64,000 nucleotides of DNA, from positions 2,357,001-2,421,000 of the forward strand of contig NC_051104.1 of NCBI RefSeq assembly GCF_901709675.1, written 5' to 3'. The stretch is from Syngnathus acus. Its lineage: Eukaryota > Chordata > Actinopteri > Syngnathiformes > Syngnathidae. The translations under genes and the position numbers were made by a program. Below are positions 26,529 through 39,128 of the stretch, in pieces; positions within the stretch are counted from its first letter, which is position 1, and every line of letters starts with the position of its first letter. The notes beneath the pieces are model-generated. The model was not told where the DNA came from and made no database searches. It worked only from the letters and a program-made list of their open reading frames with translations.

Positions 26529-27690
26529 TATATATATAAACTGCCAGTTGGTGCATACGAGGGCTTGCGCAGGGGAGAGGCCTGTTCCAAATTGAAGCAT
26601 TGGAGCTGTGACAAAAGCCATTTGAAAGCACTCTGCTTGATGACAAAGCCCAGCCGTATACTTGACTTGTGGCACTTTATAGACACTTGCCCTTTCTTTT
26701 GCGTGTTTTCCCACAAATGCACTGAAAATGTGTACACAGTACGCAGCTGCTGCTTCAGGAAAACTGCTCCATCCATCTTCATCGGCGTCACTCACACCGC
26801 CGCGTCTTCATTTCCGATGCACCAAAGTCACTGTAATTTAATTACACCGCGCACTGATACAGGCCATTAGCCGAGACTTAATCAAAGTGACGTCTTCATT
26901 CAATCCAGCTATGAATATTCATCAAGTCGGACTGTATATTGCAATATACGCGTAAGGTCCCACGCTTCACTCCATTGAAAGTTTTCATTTGGAAAAGATG
27001 GGTCGTGTGTAAAATGTAGAGCAGAAAAGTTTATTTTCAAAACCAAAACAACCGTGGTGAGCCTCGACAGTTTTTTTAACGGTCTCCTAGTTAGAGCCGA
27101 TTGGCAACGTAGTGTTGTGGCACCCGAGGTATTTAGTGAAGCCATTTGCAAACTCCTTTTTGGTTTAAATGTCACGCATAATTAGTTTCTCGCGCAGAGT
27201 CTAATTATCATGCAAAGCTCAGATGCGATCCATCTCGCCCTCAGACAGTCGTCATCTATTTTAAATGATGCCAAGGTATCTGACTAGTTGAAGGAATAAA
27301 CATATTAAAACATACTTAATATGTAAAATTATTTTCTATATGACAAATCATTTAAGCAAAAAAGATCCGTAATAAATATATAATGTATTAACACCCGAGC
27401 ATGTCCCAAATATAAAAATGAAAATGGTTTCTAAACAATAGGATTTCCAAGTCAACAAAATGCTTGGCACTCTCCAAGAGAGTTACCACCACCTAGTGGC
27501 CACAAAAGTTATCGACGCAAACTACTTCGATAGATTTCGACTGATTTGTGCTCTGGCACACATTGAACAAGCATCTTGTTAATACATTTTCATGAATAAT
27601 TAAAAAGAAAGTTGGCAGCATCGCCTTTTTAAATGTACTTATTTTAATTCAATTGGAAAGTCATGTCGTTTCTGTACTAACACAGAATGT

Positions 27691-27705
27691 CCTGCAGGTG
27701 GTGCT
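27691..27705 (+). promoter_or_regulatory. CTCF-like motif
   Basis: CCTGCAGGTGGTGCT matches CCASYAGRKGGCRSY at 13 of 15 positions. It is one of a cluster of similar words on the same strand. Confidence 0.35.
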
Positions 27706-27933
27706 GCTTACACGTAAATGCCAATATAATTGTTGCAACTGCTCACGTCTCATTGAGTGCAATGCATTAAAACGTCGCGCGACGCTAATCGCGCGTAATA
27801 ATCCACTTCAGCAATAATAAACAATCAATAACAGCTAAAAAGCAACTAATGTCATGAGCATTTGAATTCACAAATGAAGCAATGCATCTCTCTCTCACTT
27901 CCTGCACACATACTAGCAGGATCCCGTGACAGA

Positions 27934-27948
27934 GCAGCAGGTGGCGCT
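27934..27948 (+). promoter_or_regulatory. CTCF-like motif (strong)
   Basis: GCAGCAGGTGGCGCT matches the CTCF consensus CCASYAGRKGGCRSY at 14 of 15 positions. A near-identical word follows about 150 bp downstream. Confidence 0.5.
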
Positions 27949-28085
27949 CAAATGTCGACCTGGAATTAGTTATTTGATAAAAAAGGCACAATTTGGCATG
28001 GCTATTTGAGGTAGAAGCATTTGGAAGGCTAGCCGGGCTGAGTTTCTCTTAGATATCAAACATTTAGGATGAAGCACACGCCAGA

Positions 28086-28100
28086 GCAGCAGGTGGCATT
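28086..28100 (+). promoter_or_regulatory. CTCF-like motif
   Basis: GCAGCAGGTGGCATT matches the CTCF consensus at 13 of 15 positions. It shares AGAGCAGCAGGTGGC with the site at 27934, so the two may have arisen by duplication. Confidence 0.4.
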
Positions 28101-29984
28101 AGAACACCAAACCCAATCAGAAGTAAGAAGAAAGTCATTTCCCACAGATTAGTATCTGATGTCTACAATTTAGTTTTTGCAGAGGATAAGGTACAAGTCG
28201 TGCTGCGAATAGCGAAAACCCCTGAGCAATTACGCTTAAAAGTATACAGCTTGCGGGAAATTGGATTTGCGGCGCACAAGCAAGGAAGACTCTCCTTTAA
28301 CTTCTGAACGAACCAGAAACTTTGCTCCTCCCCCTCTTTCCTACCTCGACAGGGCTTTGGCCGCATTTTATGGCGTCGCAATGTGTTTCATGAAGAGTGG
28401 AAATAAAGATCTTGGAGAGAGAAGAGATGAATTTGTCAAGCATGAATATGCGGTTGGGCCTGTTCGATCCGTCTTTGCAAACTCCTCCCTCCCAAAGATC
28501 TTTACAATCCCAGGTTTGTGTTGAAGGTCGTGCCTGACAATGAAGCATCTTTCCATTTCCCTTCAAGGACGTGAACTTAGCACGTTTGCCTAAATCAGTT
28601 TCATTTTTTTCCCCTTCTCCCTCGCTTTTAAACAGGTGGGTGGAATTAAGTCATCCAAGCTATACAGACGGGCACTCGGCAAGGTCGAAGCCGTATGAAA
28701 GGCTGCCGTCATATACAATCCAGCGTGTTTATGAACACTTTAAGCAGAGCGTGGTGGGGTGGGGGGGGCCACCTGTCCGTCACCCCCTCGGAGGCACCCT
28801 TGAATCCTGGATGATTTGTGTGCCGGGGTAAAAGATGAGCTAGCTGGCGGCTTTTCGGCGGGAAATGTGTGGCAGAAGAAGAAACGCTTGGCTGGAGACT
28901 CTCATTTTGAGATCGTCAGTAGAAAGGTTGGCGAGTTAATGACGCGACCTCGCATGCAATAAACAAGCGGGGGGAATATTTACGAGGCCCGATTATAATA
29001 GAGCGCTGCGAAGCGGGGGTTTATTTCGCTAACTCGCGGATTTGTCATGGTCACGTTCCGGGGCCCATTCAAACCACGAGTGAAGGAATAGCCAGGTGAA
29101 GTTACTCTTGACTAATCCACAAAAAACAGAATTCAATTTTATATATAAAACAAATCCTTAAGCTATATTGTATGTGATGCTATTTGTTTTTTGTGGAGGT
29201 TAAAATATCTTTCATGACCAAAAATTCGTTTTTTATTACATTATTTATTATGTTGGACGACTAAACAAATGTTGGACATGGCTTACTTCACTTTGGTAAA
29301 GTTTTTGTTGTTATAGCGGCTAATAGCTAACTTCCTTAGCATTTTGACCCGGACAGCAATCAGCCGCGGTTAATTGGTTATGGTGTCGTTTTGTTTAAAA
29401 AAAATGGAAGAAAAAAAAGCTAAGGGGCGAGCGGCACGGTTCTTTGTCATCTTTCCCGGCAACTCCTTTCATATCCACGTCCATAATTGGAGTTATGAAT
29501 ACTGATTAGGCAAGCTCTAAGTATGCAAATGAATGCCGGAATGAGGGTGAAATGTGACGGGATGAACTCTAATTGTGAATTATTGTTTTTTTAACTTTTT
29601 CAATCAAAATGCCCCTTTAGTCGTCCGCTTGAAAGAAAAAAAAAACATAAAAATAATACATAATGCATCAGTGCATGCGGCATGCGTTATGCCAAGTGCA
29701 CGTCCCACTTCATTAATTCATCCATAATGAGTTTTACAGCCTGAGAGAGCCACTCGCTTGCAGGCTGCCCCTGGAGTCACAGCTAATTAAATCACAATCT
29801 TAAGTCCCCGTCGACACGCGCGTCTTCCACCTTTTGTTTGCAAAGTGGAGAGTGAGAGGGAGGGGGGGAGGAGGACAAGTCAAAACAAAGTTATACAAAT
29901 GGCAAATCACAAGCAAACACATAAGGCCGTGAGAGGAGAGTCCAGTAGGTGTCTCTCAAACACTGATTCTGTACGTAATGCCCA

Positions 29985-29986
<2 letters not shown>

Positions 29987-30049
<63 letters not shown>
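29987..30049. repeat. (TG)n microsatellite, about 31 units
   Basis: An uninterrupted TG tract of about 63 bp followed by a G-run. It accounts for the VCVCVC stretch in the overlapping open frame at 29845-30102, which is not a gene. Confidence 0.97.
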
Positions 30050-30050
<1 letters not shown>

Positions 30051-30542
30051 GGGGGTCAGAATTCAGAATGTGAATATGTCAAAACAACTTGCGGCAAGAT
30101 AATGTTCCTTCAATTACATTAAGATCATCGCCGTCCCTTTATAACATGGACATCGCTTTAAACAGTAAAGTGCCAAAACACTGAGCACATGAGAGCAAAG
30201 GTGTTTTTTTTTTTGTTTCCGGCCTCCCGTAATAAAGAGTTCATCATCTTCAATGTCACATTTTGCCAAGATCCTCCCGCCACGCTTGATATCATCCCCT
30301 CGTATAAGTGCATGACAAATCAATCAGAAAATTGCTTTGGACCGATAGCCACCTTGAGCCCCTCCGGACAGACAAGCTCATAACTACCACAATACACGTG
30401 GGCGCACACACACTCGCAAACTCGCACACCGTAAAAAAAAAAAATCCAAAATAAAATCACAGCCGTGTGTTAAGCTCGTAATCATACATTTTTAGATTTT
30501 ATAGGTTTGCCTTACCCATCCTATCAATTTTATGTTATGATT

Positions 30543-30800
30543 TGAGTCTTGTAAAGTCTGCCTAGCAACAAGTGACAGCGAAAATGATGTTCTCTCTTTC
30601 ACCGAGCTGACTAGCTAAGAAAATGTTTTATATTATGAATCTGAGTTGTTTCTTTCAAATAGCCACGTGGGTTGGAATCATTTCCATTGGGCAGTTATGG
30701 ACGATATAAATAAACTTGAACACTGCCAAGCAACAAGTGACGAATAGGCTGTAGATTGTTTCAAGCTACTTAGCTAAAAAAAGAAAAATCTTATATAAAA
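30543..30800. repeat. Diverged local tandem duplication
   Basis: GCAACAAGTGACAGCGAAAA at about 30565 followed by GACTAGCTAAGAAAATG, and GCAACAAGTGACGAATAGG at about 30729 followed by CTTAGCTAAAAAAAG, are spaced about 162 bp apart in the same order. This indicates two diverged copies of one unit. No function is visible. Confidence 0.4.
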
Positions 30801-32974
30801 ATAAATAAAAGTCTTTTCATACTTTCGATGTTTCTACAAAAATGAGCCGGCATCCCCGTTGACCTTGAATCAATTCCTCGCTCAAGTTATCTCCACTTGC
30901 AGGCAGATCTTTTGACAAGCAACAACTATATGGAGAAAAAAAAATCTCCGATTTAGAGACAAACGCAAAGGCCGTGCGGAGGATTAAGTCCAGCTTATGC
31001 CAGAGACAATGTGCGAAAAGTCATCCCTGACCTTCTCCGGCCTTATCTAACATGGCCGTAAGCACTAAATTCACCTGTTGATGTGCGGCTGGTGCCGGTT
31101 TTGAGTTAAAAAAATCTAATTCCCGTGCAGCGAGGATTTCACCTGCCCAGAGGTCCAATTTCAGCAGCCATCGCCGCCTTTCTTTTTTTTTTATTACATA
31201 TATACAGTACATGTGGCGCAATAGTGTGCATCAGTGTTCTTGTTTAGTTTGACCTCTCTTGTCCACTAAATCCGGCGAGCTGACACCTTTATAGAAATAA
31301 TTCATAACTCACCCCCCCGCCGTCTTTTTTCTTTTTTTTTTTTACGAGAACTTCGCCAAAGGATTTTTAAATTGAAGCGCAAAACACTTGTCGTGTGCTT
31401 TCTGCTTCCTCCCCCGTACTTGTAACACTCAACATGGATGAAGCGATGTCACTTTCGGCTATCCTCAAAAATGTGACTTTAGACAGCGGAAACGTCTTTT
31501 TTTTTCCTCGGACCAAATTAAGCTAGCTAGCATGCGCTAGCCGTGTCCAGCTTATATTCAATACAGATCTAACTATGGACGTCTAATTAAATTTCCAATG
31601 CCGTGTTTGGACAATGCAGTCAGAAAATGGATGTTTGTTGTTAGCGTTAGCTAATGCGATACAACGTGTATTTTGTCTCCTCGGTTTCCACTGAGATGAG
31701 ATCCATTAGTCCCCGTCCCAAATGTTGCTAGCTGGCCTCAGCATGCAGATAATAATATCAGCATGCCGCTGCTCGCTGTTTATTTTCCCAACACGTGTCG
31801 GCAAGACGATGGCGGCGATCCATCCCGACCAGCCGAAGGCTGAGCGACAGATTCGGCGCGAGAGGCAACCCCAAGGTGATCATTTGCATTTGTTTTTTAT
31901 TGCCGTCATTAGGACTCCCCTGCCGGGGCCTCGGTACGGGCCGGCGTGACAGAGCTCGTGTTTTATTTGCGCACGGGTAGCTGCGAGGGTTTACAGTTTG
32001 TTGTCTCCATAAAGAACAAGAAAAAAAACAAGGTTGGCAGTCGCAGTCCTGCTGACATGTGCACAGTTGTCGCAATCGGTGATTAGAGATGCATTTCAGA
32101 GATGGATTTGAAAACTGAATCGAGCAAGGACGGAGAACAAAAGGGGCCTCCATCTGGAGCCCTAAGCCCCACTACCAAAGCTTTCAAGAGGTCCCAAAGG
32201 TGATTCTGAGCTTCCAAGAATCCTCGTTGAACCTTTCGGACTGAAGAGCTGTCTTTTTGTCCATATGCTGGACTGGGGGACTTCCCTGTAGTTGTGGAGC
32301 TTCTGGTCGTTGAGAAAAGTGCCCTGAGATAGCAATTACCACTCAGCACCGCAGAAATAGAAAAAAAAAAAAGCATTGTATTGAACTCCGACTAATTATA
32401 CTCTGCCTGAAGGGGGGAAATGATGGTGGGCGGAGAACGAGTGCGGCGGTGGAGACGGCGTCCACCGTGGCGGGAAGTTCGTTATAACGACACGCCGCTG
32501 TGGCCTCGCCATCATTACGTGGCGACCGAGTCGGCGGTGAGACGTAGGAAGGTAGTCTCACCACGCCCGCTTGGCTTGTTAAAGGCCAAATTTTGCCCGC
32601 TCGCTTATTTGTGTTTTTGCGGTCACTTCCTGATCTGGGAAAGCGTTGCCTCGCTTGCTTCTCAGTCAGCGGGGCTGCCGCCGTCTGCTTTGGCCCCTCC
32701 GGACTGCAGCAATTATCCAGGTGTGCTCATGTCATGTACATGCCCACCCGCATGCCCTTTTCCACAGCGGGGAATGAGCAAGCCAAGGAAAAACATGGAC
32801 ATCTTCTACAGCTCGTCATCTCCGGAATCTTGAACGTCGGCGCTTGCTCACTTTTAGACAACTTTTTCCCCACTTGCTTTTTAAAAAATATTCTTCTGTC
32901 AAATCCATCTTCTGACCGAGTGATCCATCAATTCGAAGCCTTGTCTCAAGCCTTTTATTGGGTTGGCTTTGGAG

Positions 32975-32989
32975 AGCGCCCCCTGTTGG
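32975..32989 (-). promoter_or_regulatory. CTCF-like motif (strong), reverse orientation
   Basis: AGCGCCCCCTGTTGG on the + strand is the reverse complement of CCAACAGGGGGCGCT, matching CCASYAGRKGGCRSY at 14 of 15 positions. It points towards the forward-oriented cluster at 27.7-28.1 kb, so the pair is convergent. Confidence 0.5.
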
Positions 32990-33627
32990 AAGTCATCGAG
33001 CAGAGCCTAGTGATGTCGGCCAAAATTCATCAAGACCTCAAAAGCCCTCAGAGAAAGTCCACATTAGTCAGATCTCGTCGCTGACCTTTGCCTCACTCGC
33101 TCAATTTGCCTCCTTCCTCTTTCTCCATCGATCAAGTGAACGATGAGAAGGCATTTTGCAAGTTTCACATGGACGCCGGCAGATTGTCACCGTTTCCACG
33201 TCTCGACTTGCACATATGGACGAGCTGCCCCACTGACTTTGACGTCCTCACTCGGACGGATTTTTAATAACGCCGGCTCACGCAATAAGTCTAAATCAAC
33301 ATGTCGGAATAATAAGCTATTCCCTCGGATGTGTCGGGACAATAAGGCGGCAGCTGTTGACCAAACAGGAAGGCGCCATCCGCCGAGGATCGTGAGGAGG
33401 GATTTAATCAAGTCAAATGAGCCGCTGATCGCGTATTCCGTTCACCACGGCCAGAAAGTCCAACGTTTGTCAAAGACGCACTCAAAATAGAGAGAGAACG
33501 ATGTGTCCTGGCGGCGCTAATGGCGGCGTGATGGCTAAATGATAGCGGACGTGACCGACCGATTGAATCCAGCCGCGAGAAGAAAAAGCACCTCGCTCGA
33601 GGAATTTTGTTCCTGCAAAATTGGTGA

Positions 33628-33652
33628 ATTATTATTATTATTATTATTATTA
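33628..33652. repeat. (ATT)n microsatellite
   Basis: About eight ATT units. Confidence 0.9.
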
Positions 33653-36600
33653 AATCCAACAATTCAAACGACTAAATACATTTTCATCATTCGACCCTGT
33701 TAAAATAGCGACGCCGCTTATTCCACGGCGCAAATCAGTGTGATTCCAAGCTAACGAGCGTCCATGCTGCTTTAAGGCGTTTTATCAGACATGAAAGGAG
33801 ACAAGACAACAGCGCAAATGTGCGTTGCAAAGGTAACGAACGGCAAAACAAGAAGCGGCGGAAGCCCCGCCGTGTGCCGCCACATGCCTTTTGCCTTTGA
33901 AACGTACGCATTGTTCTCACCCTGCGCAGTCACCCGTCACCTGCAAAATCAATCCAAAATCATGCTATCGGGCTTTTTGCAACAAGCGCCTTCTTGGCCG
34001 GATTGAGGAACGGCCGTTGTTTGGTCGCCACTCTGCCAAGATTATCACGAAAGATTCATACTCGGAGCAGATTTGCCACTCGGGTTCTGGCAAATATTTC
34101 ATTAAAAGATATCTTTTTGTGTTAGCGGTTTCAAACAAATAACAATTGCTAGTGATTGGTATTTTAAATCACAGCATTTAATGAAGTCAATTGGAAGTTA
34201 TTATGATGCAAACACAAAGCTGCCAATCAGAGGTGCGATCAGCATGCTCCTAATGTTACTCGCGATAATTGCACCCATTGTTACCGCCGCTGGTGCGATA
34301 TGAACAATTTACACAATGTTATTTTTATATTTCAAGTGTAACAAAAATAATAAATCACCTTCAGCATGTGATTCATTAGTAGCTGCTCAAGTGCGTGACT
34401 GCTAATCACTTGTCTTAAAGGCCAATTATGTTGTTCTTTAGAAAGGGCAAATTCATCACCGGAAAATGTCGCCTTCATTCACATTTTTTTGCTGGTCATA
34501 TTTGTATAGTTTTTGCGATGTGTGTTGTAAGCCCCTTGAAGGCCATACATTCAATAGCAAATAGAGTCACACATTATTTGTTTTGAACTTTTTAGTAAGA
34601 TTTTCCAATATTTTGGCACAGTGCTAATGTTCCAGCTGTGTGTAATGTTACAGTTGTAATAATTTTTTGATGAACACGTAGGCCTACTATGCTACTGTAT
34701 TTTAATGCTAATCATCGTAGCGGGAATTGTAGTTTTTCTTTTCAGGTGTAAAAAGTCTGAGACAATGCAATATGTAAGACAAAGCAAGTTATTCAGATAG
34801 CAAGCAAAAGAAGCGACGTAAGAGCTAATTTTCGCGGCGTTCTGACAGCCCCGACGATACGCTCCATGATGTATCGGGAGACGTTTCACCTCAAGGCCTC
34901 GCACGCGGGCCGGCCGGCCGCCATAAATAATGCAAGGCAGATACATCACGCCGATGCGCGGCTTTATCCGACATGTGTAGCTTGTCAGCTTTGATAAACG
35001 GCAACACGGCCGTGATGGCGTTGGAGTCAAACCTCGGCGTGCGGTTTGCGGAACAGTGAGCGCGCTGCTCATTTGCGGAGGTGTTAGCCCACGAGGCTAG
35101 CTCAGTCTGCATGCGCCGCTTATCGGAAAGTCGGAGCAAAGTCGGGCAATCAAAAAAAAGGCCTTCCCCTTCATGATGACTTCGTTAATTATTCCCTCAG
35201 TGTGAAGACTTTGACCGGGCGCGAGCACACTCGGCATGCTACGTGTGATTAGCATAAGCCTGGAGTAGAAGAACCCCAAGCCGTCTTTTCCTTCTTCCCA
35301 GGTGTCTTTTTGATGTCGGAGTCAAGAAATGTTCTTGACATACACACTCGCCAGGCTTGCCCGCTGCCCGTCCAGGTGCTGATGATCACAGATCTGTTAG
35401 TCATGTCTGGGATAAGGGCTGTGGGAACTGAGCTGGAATTGATTGCTAACTTTTGCCTTCTGCTCTAATGAGGCGACATCTCTTTCCATTTCCTCGCTGA
35501 CATCACGTCCTCATTTGCATACCCGTCGAGGCGACCCGGTCGACAGCGCTGCGGGTTCAACTTCCCCGAGAGGAACTTTCCTGTCGTAAAGTGTTAGCGT
35601 AACCCAGGAAGTGCAGAAGAGGCTTTGGAATATATTTAGCACACAGGTAGCCAAAGGTAGCAGATTTTTTCTTCTGCATCCCTTTTTGTGCCCCGCCCCC
35701 GAGGCTTTAAGTGTCCACTCCGATAAGCATTGGCATTTTCTGTTGAATTTTAAGTATGGCTCCTTGGGACTTTTTAAATATATATTATTTTACCTTTATT
35801 TATCCAGATACGGACATTTAAATATTTTTTTTTTTGCAAAATAGAAGAGAACATAAATTCTGCTTGTGGAGGAATCCTGTACTAGATCATCTTATTTAGT
35901 CCTTCATTGTAAGGAAATTAGCTTTCGCGGCTAGCACGCACGCGTCCAATAGAACGACGACAACAAGCGCAACCCAGCTGCCGGGAGAACATCTCGTGTT
36001 TTGCATGCAGGCCGGGCGTATTATTAGACTTTGATTTGCCTTCGTTTTATCCTCTGACAGCTGCGCGGCGCGCTAATATCCGACGCAAACTTGCCGGCTC
36101 TCAGCTGGCTTTCCCGCTCTGTCAATATTTCTGTCTCAGTTGTTAGCGGCGCGAGCAGCAGGTGCGCAATACGAGGCAATAAAAACGCCTTTGACTTGGA
36201 CGTCAAACAGCAGAAAATGCTTGTTAAATGCAAGAAGTGGCGGAATTTGATGCAATCGTAGCACTTTTACTGGAAAAGGAAACACATTTGGCAACCTAAA
36301 TACACGACTCACAAAAAAACGGCCATGTGTGGCTTTGGAGTGAAATTTCAGGGTGAGCCTCAAATGCACTTTGACCTTTACAAGTCGACTTCCTTTGCAC
36401 TTTTGTAAACTTCTTTCAGCTTATGTCGAATTTCCCTTTTTTACTTGTGTTTAGCGCAAGCACGCCAAGTGAAACACGAGGGAGCCCATAAATTTGCTCA
36501 TGAAAACGCTCGGCGATGAATAGTGACAGGAGCCTAATTGAACGTCAAAACAAAGTGCAAACCACTCTGGACTTGTTGCAAAAGTCAGAGTTAAAGTCGA

Positions 36601-38890
36601 GCATACGCCGAGGTGTCACGGCAGATCGCGCTTAATTCATTTTGCTATCTGCTAATTGCATTGCGTGTCATTAGCGACGCTCCCAGTGAGTAATGGCTCC
36701 TTCTTGCGTCTGCTGCCCGCTTACACTTGATTATTTCTTCTGGATATCGTAACGCACCGCAATGCAGGCACTTGAGACTCTTTTTTGTGCTCTAGTGGCC
36801 GCAGGGCGAATGAACCGGGTCTCACGGGAAATGAGTGGCATTTTCTTAATTGTTTACTTTTGGGAACCCTGATGAGCAGTCGCTAGCTTTATCGCCAGTA
36901 TTCATAGGACTAGCTCATTTTGACAAGTGCTGGCACATTCTTGCCAAACACAAATTTGGGCTTGGTTCCCCTTTAATCAAATCTATTCCCGCAAGAGACA
37001 AACACATTTTTATTCTATTAACGCGCCAAAGTATGAATGACGGGCCTCGTGGTCATTTCCGTCCCGCAGTTGACGCCCGTAGTCCTGCGCGGCTCCTCTT
37101 AGCGTTATTAGTTGGATGCCGCGCATGTCGGCCGAGTGCGACCGACAACTTTGTGTCCAAATGAAAAATGGCAACAATTAGAAGAGCGGCTTGATATCCG
37201 GCGTGACAGCGGGACGACTTAATGCGCGCCGGCGTGGGCCGAGCGATGCGCTCGTAAAAGACGTGCCGTGACACGCGACGGGCCTCGCCGCTCGTGTTGA
37301 CCTAATTCAATTTTCTTTTCAATTACCTGCGCTATATTACCATTAGGGCCGGCGGGAGCACCGCATAAATCAAGCCGGGGCGGCCAATGTCCCGTCTGTT
37401 TCGCTTAAACCTATTTGGGATAAAAGACAAGGAAAAGCAGAGTGTGCCCTCCAAAGGAACATTAGTTCTAATTGCGAGCGTTCAAGCTCACAGCAAAATG
37501 ATCGCCAGGCTGAGAACAAAGCCCAAAGAGGTTGGGGAGGCTATGGATTATTATTAGCGGATGTCATTAAAAGGCCGAGACCATGAGGATGCCTTTGTTT
37601 GAATCCTCGCTCGGTTGCCGAGAAGCTCGGAGCGTGTGACGGCTCCAGTCGAGCGAGCGAGCGAGCAGGCGGTCGTCAGTTGGGTGGGGTGGGGGTTAAT
37701 CGACTGGACTCCGTCACCTCGGCGTCCCTGCGAGGTGATAACAGAAATGAATTCATCGGGGGGGAATTTAGAATCAAGTGGGCCTGAAAACACCCTTTAA
37801 TCAATAACAAGCCTAGCGGAGGTAATGTGACGGGAGACTGATGAGGTCATCGCCACCGTCTGCCTTTATTTGACTGACAAATCCAGCCAAGCTTAAAGGG
37901 GCACTCCAGTCCAACGTTGTTGCTACAATCATGTCAGAAAAGTTGTATTTTACGACCTCGCCACTCAGTGGAACAGCTTTGTTCTTGGACTTTGTACCAG
38001 TAGTTTGATTATCGTTATTGGACGGGCACATTGCTTAACGTCTCATTAAGTGGCCAAAATGTTCCAATCGTCTTTCCTTTTGGTTTTAGTAACTAGGTCA
38101 CGAGTGCTTCAATCTAATTGCGCAAAAAGGATCGTGGCGCTTTATTCGCCCATTAACACCCGGCAAACACAAACTATTCCCGTCAATGGCTTTTAAACAC
38201 GGAGCTCATTATATTTAACGCTTCCTTTTCTTGGTCTCCGCCATAAACATTTAGAAGCCTCCTTGTTTTTGCTTCCATTTATTGTTTAGTCAAGTGCGAG
38301 GCATCGAGTTAGCCGGCGAGTGGGAACAAAGACCGATGCGGGCAATGACTTGGATTTTATTTGCATTTAGCTTCGTTGTTTTGTTTTTGTGACCGTAGCA
38401 AACATCCCTCAAAGGCGCAAAACTGTAACTTTGCCTACAAGATGAATTCTGGCTGCAATTTCTTTTGGTTCTATTTTGACAGTTTGGATGTTTCTTAATT
38501 TTTCTTAATTCTTTGATAAACTACGGTATGGAGTATCAATACTGGTTGATGTCATTTGCGGCGTCGGGCCACAAGTTTAAGGTGCACGCGGGTGCTCATT
38601 AGCGCCAACGTGTTTATTTAGCACGCGGTCGGTGGCGAGGCCTCCCGCTGACTTTGTCCCCTGTGGGCGAGCGCGGCCACTGATTGTGGTTGCCTTGACG
38701 CGGTCATTACGGCAAAGGGCCAGTGTTTTTATTGCGAGGAGGGTGTTTAGAATGCGCTGCGTGCAGCCGCGCCTGACAAATTGCCGCATAATGTCATTCA
38801 TCGTAGCGGCGGGGGGGCGGGGCATTGATCATACGCACTCTTTAGTGCAGCAAAACACGAGACTGGGCGCAAAGTCGTCTTTAAATTGGT

Positions 38891-39128
38891 AGTTAGGGAT
38901 GACCCCTGCTTGAAACCCAACCTGTGACTTCAAGCCGTCACCGTGGCTTTAACTGCTCTTTGAAAGCCCAAACCTGATTTGAAGCCCTTCCTTGAAAACC
39001 TTGACAGCACAAAGTGAGAGCGGTGAGCCTGGCTCGAGACCCTCACTTGAAATTTGGGATCCAACCCTGACGCTTGGAATGTTAACTAGCAAGGTTGACC
39101 CTGGCGTAAAACCCTAAATCGAAGCCCC
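38891..39128. repeat. Decayed minisatellite with recurring TTGAARCCC words
   Basis: Variants of CTTGAAACCC, TTGAAAGCCC, TTGAAGCCC, TTGAAAACC, and CTCGAGACCC alternate with AACCTG/CCCTGA-type words roughly every 15-35 bp. This is what an eroded short-unit tandem array looks like. No open frame persists through it. Confidence 0.5.

Larger units (their letters stand above)
26529..29986. other. Non-coding interval with CTCF-like motif cluster
   Basis: No coding exon was recognised. The notable content is the group of CTCF-like words between 27487 and 28100, listed separately. The rest is AT-rich, unique-looking DNA. Confidence 0.45.
30050..38890. other. Non-coding interval, no gene seen
   Basis: No coding exon was recognised on either strand. 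It contains a diverged local duplication (30543-30800), A/T homopolymers, an ATT tract at 33628-33652 and a strong CTCF-like motif at 32975-32989. Bases 35385-35530 include an octamer word (ATTTGCAT at 35513-35520) in otherwise unique sequence. Open frames of up to 163 codons around 32420-33084 have no domain signature. Confidence 0.45.

Noticed and set aside
29845-30102. Open frame with a long VCVC run
   Set aside because: It is the translation of the (TG)n microsatellite.
32420-33084. Overlapping frames of 137 and 163 codons
   Set aside because: No protein-family motif, no splice sites flanking a conserved block, and ordinary base composition, so coding status is not supported.
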